The position numbers and the translations under genes are program-made. Positions 1-8,862 of a stretch of DNA of 38,582 bases are shown here, piece after piece; the stretch's first letter is position 1; each line of letters starts with the position of its first letter. Source of the stretch: Acidobacteriaceae bacterium (GTDB lineage Bacteria > Acidobacteriota > Terriglobia > Terriglobales > Acidobacteriaceae); contig JASHSG010000099.1 of NCBI GenBank assembly GCA_030040935.1, positions 1-38,582 of the forward strand, written 5' to 3'. Under the pieces are notes generated by a model. It made no database searches. It worked only from the letters and a program-made list of their open reading frames with translations, and was not told the DNA's origin.

Positions 1-2
1 AA

Positions 3-71
3 GCAGGGGCGCTAGCGGTGCTGGCAGAGCGAGGCCGCAGGATGCGAAGAGTGGGACAGATTTTGCGATGA
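3..71 (+). CDS. 3' end of a CDS truncated by the window start (…AGALAVLAERGRRMRRVGQILR*)
   Basis: Frame 3 is open from base 3 to a TGA at 69-71, overlapping the ATG at 68 in an ATGA arrangement typical of translationally coupled genes. Only about 22 residues are visible. Confidence 0.4.
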   Translation, partial: AGALAVLAERGRRMRRVGQILR

Positions 72-2833
72 AGCGCAGAGAGTTTCTAAAGGCGGCAGGA
101 GCAGCTTCGGCGGCGGCCATGGCGCGGGGTGCGCTGGCGCAGCCTGGCCGAGGCTGTTCGATCATCATCGACGGGCGCGATCCCATAGCCGGAGCTCCCC
201 CGGTAGCGTGGGCCGCGGAACAACTGCGCGCGGCTCTGGCGGCGAAGGGCGCATTGTGCTGGGTGGTAAAGCTGGGCGATCGCGTGCGCGCGTCGGCATT
301 CTACGTGGTGGTCAAATCCTCTCCGCAGTCGATCGCGGGTTCGGAGCCTGCAGGACAGGCCGCGAATTCGAACTCGCCGCGTCTGCCCGAGTGGCGCGGC
401 GCAGCGGAGGCATTTGCGCTGGCGCCGGGACGGTTTGCCGGAACGCCGGCGACTTTTGTATCGGGCAGCGATGTGCGCGGGTTCGTTTACGGCTTGCTGG
501 AGATGACAGAGCGAGTGCGGTTTGCCGCCGATGCGCGAATCGGACTGCGCGTGGCCGAGACGATTGTGGAGGAGCCGGCGAACGAAGTGCGAGGCGTGGG
601 CCGGTATTTCTGCAGCGAGATCGAGGACAAGCCGTGGCTCTACGACAAGGATTTCTGGCTGGGCTACCTGGACTTGCTGGTTGCATGCCGGTTCAACCGT
701 TTCTGCCTCGGGTTCGGGTTGGAGTATGACTTTCCCAAAGGCGTGACGAGCGATTACCTGCACTTTTTGTATCCGTATCTGCTGAAGGTTCCTGGATACG
801 ACGTGCGCGTGATGCAGTTGGCATCGGCTGACGGAACGGTGCTGCCGGCGGCGATTGAGCTCAGCGACCGCGAACGGCAGATGAATCTCGATGCACTGAA
901 GTATATTGCCGCGCAAACCGCGGCACGAGGGTTGCACTTCCAATTAGGAATCTGGACGCACGCCTACGAGTGGACCGACAGCCCGAATGCGTATCACCGG
1001 ATTGAGGGACTCACCAGGGAGACACACGCGGCGTATTGCCGCGACGCGCTGGCGATGCTCTTGAAGCAATGTCCGGAGATCGAAGGGCTGACCATGCGCG
1101 TGCACGGCGAAAGCGGGATTCCCGAAGGCAGTTACGACTTCTGGAGGACGCTATTCGAGGCGATCAAGGGGTGCGGGCGCAAGGTCGAGATCGACATGCA
1201 TGCCAAGGGCGTGGACGAAACGATGATCGGCATTGCCAATGCGACCGGAATGCCGGTGAAGCTGGGAGCGAAATACTCGGCGGAGCACCAGAGCCTCGGG
1301 TATCAGCAAGCGGATATTCGGGCTCTGGAGATTCCCAAGCCTGAGGCGGATGCCGGCGGGCCTTTCGCCCTGAGCTCGGGTTCGCGCTCCTTCACGCGGT
1401 ATGGGTACGCGGATTTTCTGAAAGCCGGGAGCAGCTACAAAGTGCTATTTCGACTGTGGCCGGGCACGCAGCGGCATTTGCTCAGCGCCGATCCGGAGAT
1501 GGCGGGGTCTTACGGAAGGACAGCGCACTTCTGCGGAGCGGCCGGACTGGATTTAATGGAGCCGCTGACGTTTAAGGGAAGGGAAGGGTCGGGACACGCA
1601 GGCGGCCGATGCGCGTATGCAGACACGAGCCTGAACCCGAAGGCTGACTGGGAGAAGTTTGAGCTGTACTACAGAGTGTGGGGCAGGAGGCTCTACGAAC
1701 CGGAAGTGAATGCGGAGGCATGGCGGCGATGGCTGCGCAGCCAGTTTGGAGCCGGCGCACTCGCCGTCGAGACGGCGGTGGCCAATGCGAGCCGGATTTT
1801 GCCGCTGCTCACGTCGGCACACCTGCCATCAGCATCGAATCACTCTTATTGGCCGGAGATGTACACGAACATGCCGATGGTGCGCGGCAGCGAGCCCGAG
1901 CCGTACAGCGATACCCCCGTACCGAGATGTTTTGGAACGGTGAGCCCTCTCGATCCAGTCTTATTTGCGACGATCGATGGGCACGTTGCGGACGAGATGA
2001 GTGATACCGCGAATCCCAAAAACTCGCCGATCGAGGTGGCGCAGTGGATGGAGGATTGCGCGACCGCAGCGAGCAACGCGCTCGACCAAGCGCGCCGAGA
2101 TACCATCTCACGGCGCTCGGCTGCGTTTCGCCGGCTCGAAGCCGACGTCGAGATTCAGATAGGGCTGGGATGGTTTTTTGCGTCGAAGCTGCGGGGCGGG
2201 GTGTTGTATTCGGTCTTTGAGCAATCGGAAGAAACGGAAGCGGGCAGGAAAGCGATCGACGAATACGGAATGGCAAAGGAGGCCTGGGCAGACATGGCCA
2301 CGCGCGCCGCGGGCGTCTACCAGCGGGACGTTTCTTACGGAATCGCGCCGATCCGGCGCGGACACTGGAGCGATCGGCTGAGCGCGATAGAAAAGGATCT
2401 TCAGGCCGTAATCGACCGGGTAATGAGCATGGGGCAACCGGACCTGTCGAGCGAGAACACCCGGCGCGCAATTGGAGAGGCGATGGGCAGGCCGGAGCGG
2501 CCGGTCCTGGCATGCACTCACGTGCCTCCCCCGAGCTTCGACAACGGCGCGCCGCTTGCGCTTTCTGTGACGGCCCTGGTTCCGGACGAGGTGATCTCGA
2601 TTCGTCTCCATTTTCGGCATGTGGACCAGGCGGAGCGCTGGAGGCGGGTGGAGATGCGGGGTGACGGGGGGACCTTTGCGGCTACGATTCCGGCCGACTA
2701 CATGGCAACCGAGTTCTCTCTGGAGTATTACTTCGATCTGACCGGAAAAAGCGGAACGACCCGGCTGGAGCCGGCATTCAATGCGACGCTTTCGAACCAG
2801 CCGTACTACACGGTGGCGCGGAAGGGCACCTAA
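68..2833 (+). CDS. Secreted (twin-arginine-like signal) putative glycoside hydrolase, alpha-glucuronidase/hexosaminidase-like N-terminal fold
   Basis: 921 aa ORF; N-terminus MKRREFLKAAGAASAAAMARGALA resembles a Tat signal; TIM-barrel-like segments (YLDLLVACRFNRFCLGFGLEYDF, GLTMRVHGESGIPEGSYDFW). Family assignment is tentative. Confidence 0.65.
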   Translation: MKRREFLKAAGAASAAAMARGALAQPGRGCSIIIDGRDPIAGAPPVAWAAEQLRAALAAKGALCWVVKLGDRVRASAFYVVVKSSPQSIAGSEPAGQAANSNSPRLPEWRGAAEAFALAPGRFAGTPATFVSGSDVRGFVYGLLEMTERVRFAADARIGLRVAETIVEEPANEVRGVGRYFCSEIEDKPWLYDKDFWLGYLDLLVACRFNRFCLGFGLEYDFPKGVTSDYLHFLYPYLLKVPGYDVRVMQLASADGTVLPAAIELSDRERQMNLDALKYIAAQTAARGLHFQLGIWTHAYEWTDSPNAYHRIEGLTRETHAAYCRDALAMLLKQCPEIEGLTMRVHGESGIPEGSYDFWRTLFEAIKGCGRKVEIDMHAKGVDETMIGIANATGMPVKLGAKYSAEHQSLGYQQADIRALEIPKPEADAGGPFALSSGSRSFTRYGYADFLKAGSSYKVLFRLWPGTQRHLLSADPEMAGSYGRTAHFCGAAGLDLMEPLTFKGREGSGHAGGRCAYADTSLNPKADWEKFELYYRVWGRRLYEPEVNAEAWRRWLRSQFGAGALAVETAVANASRILPLLTSAHLPSASNHSYWPEMYTNMPMVRGSEPEPYSDTPVPRCFGTVSPLDPVLFATIDGHVADEMSDTANPKNSPIEVAQWMEDCATAASNALDQARRDTISRRSAAFRRLEADVEIQIGLGWFFASKLRGGVLYSVFEQSEETEAGRKAIDEYGMAKEAWADMATRAAGVYQRDVSYGIAPIRRGHWSDRLSAIEKDLQAVIDRVMSMGQPDLSSENTRRAIGEAMGRPERPVLACTHVPPPSFDNGAPLALSVTALVPDEVISIRLHFRHVDQAERWRRVEMRGDGGTFAATIPADYMATEFSLEYYFDLTGKSGTTRLEPAFNATLSNQPYYTVARKGT

Positions 2834-2939
2834 GCAGGCCTGACGGTTGGGCGAGGATGCCTGCTGCGAATCGAAGCGCGTTACGCCGGTTAGCGGGTGT
2901 ACAGGCGCGGGTGGGGTGCGGTATTCTGCCACTTAACCC

Positions 2940-3218
2940 ATGATTTTTTCTCGCGACTACATTGGGTATCTCACGCGCCGTACGGTCAAGCATCTGATCG
3001 ACGCCAAGATGATCACCACCAGCGACTTGAAGGTGACAGAGGAGCGCGTACACGCTGCGCTGCTCGAGGAGCTTGCGCTTGAGGACCGCATCAACGAAGA
3101 GGTACGCGTGATTTTGGACGCATACTCGGAAGAGATGCGCAGGAGCGGCGCGCAATATGCCGAGATGTTCAAGAAGGTGAAGACCGAGCTGACCAAGAAG
3201 TACAAGGCGGTGCTATGA
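2940..3218 (+). CDS. DUF507 family protein (first of tandem pair)
   Basis: 92 aa; MIFSRDYIGYLTRRTVKHLIDAKMI... matches the DUF507 pattern; its stop overlaps the next start (ATGA). Confidence 0.8.
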   Translation: MIFSRDYIGYLTRRTVKHLIDAKMITTSDLKVTEERVHAALLEELALEDRINEEVRVILDAYSEEMRRSGAQYAEMFKKVKTELTKKYKAVL

Positions 3219-3490
3219 GGGTCAGCCGCGACAAGCTGAACAAGCTGGCCCACACCGTGGCGGATACGCTGGCCGAGGTCGACCAGGTAGGGTTTCTGGA
3301 GGATCGCAACACCATCCGGCAGGAGGCCCGAAAGGAGCTGGAGCTTTTGCTCACCGAGGAAGCGAAGATCGACGCGATGGCGCGGCAGAAGATCGCCAAC
3401 CAGCGGAAAATTATCCTCGAAGGCTCGCAGGAGTGGGATATTCTTTACCGCAAATACTACAACGAGGAAGTGCGCAAGCTGGGGATTTGA
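3215..3490 (+). CDS. DUF507 family protein (second of tandem pair)
   Basis: 91 aa; MRVSRDKLNKLAHTVADTL...GSQEWDILYRKYYNEEVRKLGI is a characteristic DUF507 sequence. Confidence 0.9.
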   Translation: MRVSRDKLNKLAHTVADTLAEVDQVGFLEDRNTIRQEARKELELLLTEEAKIDAMARQKIANQRKIILEGSQEWDILYRKYYNEEVRKLGI

Positions 3491-3589
3491 AGGGGCAATT
3501 TCGATTCCGGCGCGCCATTGGACGGATACGGGATTTTTGTTAAAGTGAGAATATGGCCCGTCTCCGCGGGCCGACTCCGAACAATGAGT

Positions 3590-3664
3590 GGCGCTATCGT
3601 CTAGGGGTTAGGACGTGAGATTCTCAATCTTAAAACCCGGGTTCGATTCCCGGTAGCGCTACCA
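3590..3664 (+). tRNA. tRNA-Glu (anticodon CTC), CCA encoded
   Basis: Acceptor GGCGCTA/TAGCGCT, anticodon stem TGAGA/TCTTA with loop TTCTCAA (CTC), T-arm CCGGG-TTCGATT-CCCGG, then A and CCA. Confidence 0.93.
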
Positions 3665-3858
3665 AAATTTTCCGTCCGATGGATTCCCAAGGAACGGTGG
3701 GGATCGAATTCGTATGTTGGCGTCCATTTTGGACCCGATGGAACGAATTTCCGGGCGGCGCTCGAGATTCACCCCGGCGAATTCGCCATCAGCCGAAGAG
3801 GTTCACGTCTGTTGCCGCGGAACGCGCCCACCGGCGAAAGAGTCTGCGTAAATTACCG

Positions 3859-4428
3859 TTAGCGGTGCGCGAATCCCGTTGCGACACCCGCTCCGTGAGC
3901 CAAAATCCCCGCTGTCGGCCCTGTCCACCAAAGATGTGAACGGTGCATCTTCAGCCGGTAGCTGATGATAGAGCCGTAGCCGACGGCCGCAATGCCGACA
4001 GTGAGTTGTCCGGCAAGCGAACTGGGCATGAGAGGATTTGCTTCGCGACAGTGCTGATCGGCGATGCAATGTTGTGTCATCGCGATATCGAATCCCGCGA
4101 TACCGAGGTGCAGGCTATTTAGGAGAAAGTAGCTTCGATCGAGGGTTCGCCGACGCTTTGGGGCTGGCGCACGCACCAAGCTTGCGGCGAATGAAGCGGG
4201 CGCCGACGAAGCCGGAACAGGTCGAGATGAGGAGGCCGAAGGCTCAGAACCGAGCGTAGTGGGACAGACGCCAAAGAGAAAGACCCTCAACGAAGGCTGC
4301 TTTATGGAAGGCTGATCGCCATCTTGAATCTGACAGCATGAGAATGGAACCTGCTGCGCGGAACAAATCCATCCTCCCATAAGGATGACGATTCCGAGTG
4401 CGGATCTTAGAGAGAATTCGGCGGACAT
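3859..4428 (-). CDS. Small hydrophobic/membrane protein of unknown function
   Basis: 189 aa; signal-like N-terminus (LGIVILMGGWICSAQQ) and hydrophobic segments in ...DRSYFLLNSLHLGIAGFDIAMTQHCI...LTVGIAAVGYGSIISY...AGILAHGAGVATGF. Confidence 0.6.
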   Translation of the reverse strand: MSAEFSLRSALGIVILMGGWICSAQQVPFSCCQIQDGDQPSIKQPSLRVFLFGVCPTTLGSEPSASSSRPVPASSAPASFAASLVRAPAPKRRRTLDRSYFLLNSLHLGIAGFDIAMTQHCIADQHCREANPLMPSSLAGQLTVGIAAVGYGSIISYRLKMHRSHLWWTGPTAGILAHGAGVATGFAHR

Positions 4429-4606
4429 AGCCGGCTTTACTCAGAGGCAAAGCACTTGGCTGTTATCGGCCCTCGCGTTGTGCGGCTGAAATCGTGACCT
4501 GAAATGACACATGCTTAGAGAGATGCTCAAGAGTCTGCGCCAGGTCAGGGGAGTTCCGGCTGAAGAAGCCCAGTTTCATTCATTTTGTTCAAAGGCTTAA
4601 CGCAAG

Positions 4607-4646
4607 AAGGCCACATTACACCTTGCAAAAGGTGCGACGTGGCCTT
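4607..4646. repeat. Strong inverted repeat / hairpin downstream of the wzc-like gene
   Basis: AAGGCCAC-atta-CACCTT-gcaa-AAGGTG-cgac-GTGGCCTT: 8-bp outer and 6-bp inner perfect stems around a symmetric 4x4 internal loop; GCAA (GNRA) tetraloop on the + strand. Confidence 0.7.
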
Positions 4647-4820
4647 CCGATTCGTCGGCTGAACAACGGATAGCCTGGTTATGTGTGGACGCCTGGAGAG
4701 TCATCGATCGACGCCCGGGTTTCGGACGCAAACATCCGGTCGCGATCAGAATCCCATGGTTCCGGGCAATTCTCCCTCCGATGAGGTCGGACGCTGAATG
4801 AACGGCGGGTGGCTCCGCGC

Positions 4821-7052
4821 TCATCCATTGGATTCCTCGCGGAGTCCGTAGCTGTAATGGCCATAGTATGAGTAGCCATTGGAGGAAGTTTTCGGGCTGG
4901 CGTGATTCAGGACCACGCCGATGATATTGGCCCGGAGCCGGTGGAGTAATGAAATCACGGCGACAACTGCCCGGCGCCTGGTTTCTCCGGCTCGGCTGAC
5001 GATGAGCACCCCATCGGTTGCAGCGGCCATCTGGAGGCATTCCGCGAAGCCTAAGAGCGGGGGCGAGTCCAGAATCACGAGGTCGAAGTCCTTGGCAAAT
5101 TCGTCGAGCAGAGTGGAAAGCCGTGGTCCGATTAAATCGGCAGCGCGGTGAGAACCGAGACCGGCCGGAAGAAGGCTCAGGTTGCCTATACCCTCAATTG
5201 GGAAGAGCACTTGCTTCCAGGAGAGTTCGCCGGTGAGCACGTTGGAAAGCCCGGTTTGAGGACTCAGGCAGAATTTCGAGTGAAGGCTGGGGTGTCGCAA
5301 ATCGCCGTCAACGAGCAAGGTCTTTCTACCCCGATCCGCATTGGCGATGGCAAGGTGAGCCGCCAATGTCGACTTTCCCTCGCCGGGAGCGGCGCTGGTA
5401 AGAAGGATGGAATGGAGGCGGCCTTCGAAGTCCGAAAGGAGAATGGTATTGCGAAGTGTCCTTATCGCTTCGTCGAAATTGCAGACGCCTCGGTGGTATT
5501 CTCTGCGGCGACTGTTATCGACGTTTTTGGGAACAAGGGCTCCCGGAACGATGACCGGCGCCGTCTTCGGCAGTTGAGCTCCCGCGCGATCGACTGGCAA
5601 TGTGGCAATGACGTCGGTGCCGAGGAACCGGCTCGCCTCCTCGGGGTCGCGAAGTGTTGTATCGAGCGAATCCAGGAACACGGCGCCCGCGAACGCGAGC
5701 AGCGAGGAGCACAGGAACGCCAATATAAGATTCAGCTCCATATTCGGGAAAACCGGCTTCAGCGCGGGCCGCGCAACGTCGGCGATGCGAATGTTGTTGT
5801 TCTGAAAGCCGGCGTTAATGTCCGCTTCGCGGATCTTCCTAATCAGCTCGTCGTAGAGTGCCTTATCCGCATCGGCCTCCTGCTTCAATTGCTGATACTG
5901 AAAGGAATTGGCATTGACCCGATCCCACTCGGCCTTGGTCTGGTTGACGGCTGCTTGAAGCATCTGTTCACGATTCAGGCTTTCCTGGTACTGAGTCTGA
6001 ACTCTTTCGGCAATGCTTTGGCGCGTGTCGTCATACTGCTTTTCGACCTCGGCGAGTTCGGAAGCTGCTTTGCGATACTCAGGATGACTCGTGCCGTAAG
6101 TAGCTTTTACCAATGCGAAGCGCTGCCGTGCCTGATCGAGGGCGTCGGTGAGCCTGGCCAGCGAGTCCCCCTGCGAGGATGATTCGGCGGCGCCAAGAGA
6201 GCCGGACTTGATCGCATTCCACGCCGCTTCCGCGCGAACGCGATCGGACTCGGCTGCCGTATAGTCCGTGTTCAATTCCAGGAGCCTCGCGGACAAAATG
6301 TTTGTCTTCTCCTCAGGATTGATGACATCCAGGTCCTTTTCGAACTGTGCCAGCGCCAAACTCGACCGCTCCATCTTGGCTTTCAGTTCATCGAGCTGCT
6401 TTTCCATGAACGAAGACATGCCAGTCGCAGAGCGGATGCGAAGATCGTACGTCTGGAGCAGATAGGAATTGGCAATGGCGTTTGCAACGTCCGCGGCAAG
6501 ATGGGGGTCCGGCGAACGATAGCTGATCAGCAGGAGATAGGTATTCCGCGGCCGGGTGACCGTTAACTGCCTCAGAGTAATCGGCGCTGCGGCCAGAAGC
6601 TGCTCGCGCTCAGGCGAGGCGCCGCTTGTCTGGCGCTCCTGGCTCAGGAGATGGTACTGTTCGGCGACGGGCCGCAGAACGGCATCCGATTGAATAAGCT
6701 CTGCCTGCGTAGCGAGGAACTGATCGGCGTCGTTGGGTGCCGCGAGCCGGGTCGAGTTCTCGCCCACGACCTCCGATGGCGCCAGGCGATCCACATCCAC
6801 AGTTGCAGTCGATTGATAGATCGGCTGGAGCCTCGCCGACACCACAAAGGTCGCGAGCAGGCACGACAGAACGAACGCAGAGATCTTCCAAGCATGCCGG
6901 CGGAGTATGGAAAGATAGTGCCAAAGTGGCACGGAGGGGACAACTACTTCAACTTCATCCTGAAGGGAAAGCGCGGGATAGTAAGCAGGAGGAGTCCACT
7001 TGCTGGGCAGGCTGGGAGGTGGAGTTTTGGTCAGTTTGAGTTGCTTAGGCAT
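4821..7052 (-). CDS. Polysaccharide biosynthesis tyrosine autokinase (Wzc/BY-kinase: Wzz-GNVR-CpsD fusion)
   Basis: 743 aa; Walker A SAAPGEGKSTLAAHLA, A' KTLLVDGDLRHPSLH, B FDLVILDSPPLLG; coiled-coil middle; C-terminal Tyr cluster NGYSYYGHYSYG. Confidence 0.93.
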   Translation of the reverse strand: MPKQLKLTKTPPPSLPSKWTPPAYYPALSLQDEVEVVVPSVPLWHYLSILRRHAWKISAFVLSCLLATFVVSARLQPIYQSTATVDVDRLAPSEVVGENSTRLAAPNDADQFLATQAELIQSDAVLRPVAEQYHLLSQERQTSGASPEREQLLAAAPITLRQLTVTRPRNTYLLLISYRSPDPHLAADVANAIANSYLLQTYDLRIRSATGMSSFMEKQLDELKAKMERSSLALAQFEKDLDVINPEEKTNILSARLLELNTDYTAAESDRVRAEAAWNAIKSGSLGAAESSSQGDSLARLTDALDQARQRFALVKATYGTSHPEYRKAASELAEVEKQYDDTRQSIAERVQTQYQESLNREQMLQAAVNQTKAEWDRVNANSFQYQQLKQEADADKALYDELIRKIREADINAGFQNNNIRIADVARPALKPVFPNMELNLILAFLCSSLLAFAGAVFLDSLDTTLRDPEEASRFLGTDVIATLPVDRAGAQLPKTAPVIVPGALVPKNVDNSRRREYHRGVCNFDEAIRTLRNTILLSDFEGRLHSILLTSAAPGEGKSTLAAHLAIANADRGRKTLLVDGDLRHPSLHSKFCLSPQTGLSNVLTGELSWKQVLFPIEGIGNLSLLPAGLGSHRAADLIGPRLSTLLDEFAKDFDLVILDSPPLLGFAECLQMAAATDGVLIVSRAGETRRRAVVAVISLLHRLRANIIGVVLNHASPKTSSNGYSYYGHYSYGLREESNG

Positions 7053-7070
7053 GAGTTCTCTCCGGGTGGC

Positions 7071-8051
7071 CTACCGCGTTCCGTAATAAATGAAGGCGGC
7101 GCCGAGAGCGGTGCCGATTCCCAACGATGTCTCAAGAGTTTTCAAGCTCGCTTTGGCACCATTGGCGCTCGGGATATACAGGATGTCGCCGGCGACCAGT
7201 GCTACATCCGGGGACTTGCGATCCATAATTTTTTTGAGTTCGATGGGGATTTCATTCCGGCCTTCGCCGGCATCGTCGGTGCGATAGATGTAAGCTTTGT
7301 GCGAAGAAAAGCTGTCCAGGCCTTCAGACAGGGCAAGTGCCTTCAAGACGCTGCTGTTGGAGCCGTCAGTGATGTAGAAAGCGCCGGACTTTTTTACGTC
7401 TCCGACCACGAAGATCCGTCCTGCTTCAGGAACTCGAATCACCTCTCCACCTTGCAAGCTTAAGTTCAAAGAGGGATTGGCACCGTCAAGAAGGCTCCGG
7501 ACAGGTATGCGCTGCAGCAGCGTTGCCGGTTTGCCGTTGGCATCCGGCGCTTGACGGCTTACGAGAATTTCCGAACCGGCATTGTCGGCAAGCCCCTGGG
7601 CACGAGAGATCGCATCGAGGAGCGTCACATTGCCTGCGGCCTGAAAGGTGAGAGGCACCTTCACCGCGCCGACAACCGTGATCGGATGGCTCCGATACTC
7701 GACGATAGAGACGGTGACCACCGGGTCCACGAGGACATGATCTTCGGTTAGTGCAGTTGTGATCACCTTCTCCAGGTCTGCAGGATAGAGACCGGCTGCA
7801 TGAAGAGGTTGTTTTACCATCGGCAGCGAGATATCGCCTTCCGCGCTTACGCGCACCGTTCGCGTCAACTCAGGGGCGTCGTACACAGTGACGCCGATCA
7901 AATCGTCGTTCCCGATCTTGACCACAGGGAGATTCGAGACATCGCTGAATGTTGTCGCCCCCGCTGCGTCATGTGGCGGGACGGGGTCCTGCTGCGCAGA
8001 TGCCACGACTGCTGCGGCGAGGCCCAGAATCGCAACTGCCATCCTTTTCAT
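7071..8051 (-). CDS. Polysaccharide export outer-membrane protein (Wza-like, SLBB domains)
   Basis: ORF opens at 8114, but MKRMAVAILGLAAAVVASAQQ (start 8051) is a better signal peptide; IGNDDLIGVTVYDAPELTRTVRVSAEGDISLPMVKQPLHAAGLYPADLE is typical of the polysaccharide export family; 18 nt from the wzc-like start. Confidence 0.92.
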   Translation of the reverse strand: MKRMAVAILGLAAAVVASAQQDPVPPHDAAGATTFSDVSNLPVVKIGNDDLIGVTVYDAPELTRTVRVSAEGDISLPMVKQPLHAAGLYPADLEKVITTALTEDHVLVDPVVTVSIVEYRSHPITVVGAVKVPLTFQAAGNVTLLDAISRAQGLADNAGSEILVSRQAPDANGKPATLLQRIPVRSLLDGANPSLNLSLQGGEVIRVPEAGRIFVVGDVKKSGAFYITDGSNSSVLKALALSEGLDSFSSHKAYIYRTDDAGEGRNEIPIELKKIMDRKSPDVALVAGDILYIPSANGAKASLKTLETSLGIGTALGAAFIYYGTR

Positions 8052-8135
8052 ATTTGCTCCGTAACGACCAGGGTAAGTGAACGAGCTGCCATTGGAAGAC
8101 GGAAACCAGCCCATCTGACGCCAATCTCATAGAGG

Positions 8136-8408
8136 TCATTGGGTGGTTGGCCGCTCTGGAGATTGGAGCTGGCTCCTCAGTTCGTCGATGCGCCGGTTAA
8201 GGATATCCATTTGCGCCTGGACCACGCCGGTGGGATCGGTCAAAAGCCGCTCATGGACCGTCAAGCTCAGGAACAAACGCATCGCATTGCGCGCGAGGTC
8301 AGAGAGGCTATGAGCTCCTGTCGCCGCCGAAAGACGGCAGAGTCCGTCGTACTCTTCCTCCGACAGCCTGATGCTGATCATCCGCGAACGCGGCTTCAAA
8401 ACCTTCAT
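8136..8408 (-). CDS. Small ribbon-helix-helix-like protein with C-terminal coiled coil
   Basis: Internal start MKVLKPRSRMISIRLSEEEYDGLCRLSAATGAHSLSDLARNAMRLFL (RHH/CopG-like) followed by VVQAQMDILNRRIDELRSQLQS; the upstream part of the 183 aa ORF looks non-coding. Confidence 0.6.
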   Translation of the reverse strand: MKVLKPRSRMISIRLSEEEYDGLCRLSAATGAHSLSDLARNAMRLFLSLTVHERLLTDPTGVVQAQMDILNRRIDELRSQLQSPERPTTQ

Positions 8409-8862
8409 GATGTTGACCGCTGAGTGGCTGGCCCGGGAGGTCGGAGATGGAGTCTCGGCAAGCTTCGCACTCCTCAGTCCCAGGCGCCTGGAATTCTGAC
8501 GGATCTTTAAATTTCTTCTGGAGCCATGATTCCGAAGGTTATAGCTCGGATCGGGGGACGGCAGTCGAGCGCTGCCCCAAACGGGGCGGCGCAATGGAAT
8601 GTAGCACGGATACGCCTTCAGCAAAGCGGAAAACGTATGGCACGTGCATGACGGAGGTATTCCCAAAGTTCGCTCAAAGGTAACCATTCTGCGTTAGGGC
8701 TGCAGCGGTATCGAACGCGCCGGATGCGATGCGGAGGAACCGTGCCGCCGGGTGCGTGCATAGAAATGTAAACTTGAGATCACAGTCGAGCGCACGAGTT
8801 GCTTGTTGAACGAGGGCGCCGGAGCGGGGAGAGCGCGCCGGGGCACGCTCACGAAGCGTGGC

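Noticed and set aside
4720-4760. GGACGCAAAC sequence resembling the core of c-di-GMP-I (GEMM) riboswitches
   Set aside because: The partner CAAACC/tetraloop-receptor elements and second conserved strand are not evident, and on the + strand it leads only into the antisense of wzc.
4597-5040. 147-aa minus-strand ORF downstream of and overlapping the wzc-like 3' end
   Set aside because: Overlaps the confident CDS out of frame and spans the hairpin at 4607-4646; low-quality composition.
5148-6182. 344-aa plus-strand ORF opposite the Wzc-like gene
   Set aside because: Antisense to an unambiguous BY-kinase gene; composition fits a shadow ORF in GC-rich DNA and no domain is recognisable.
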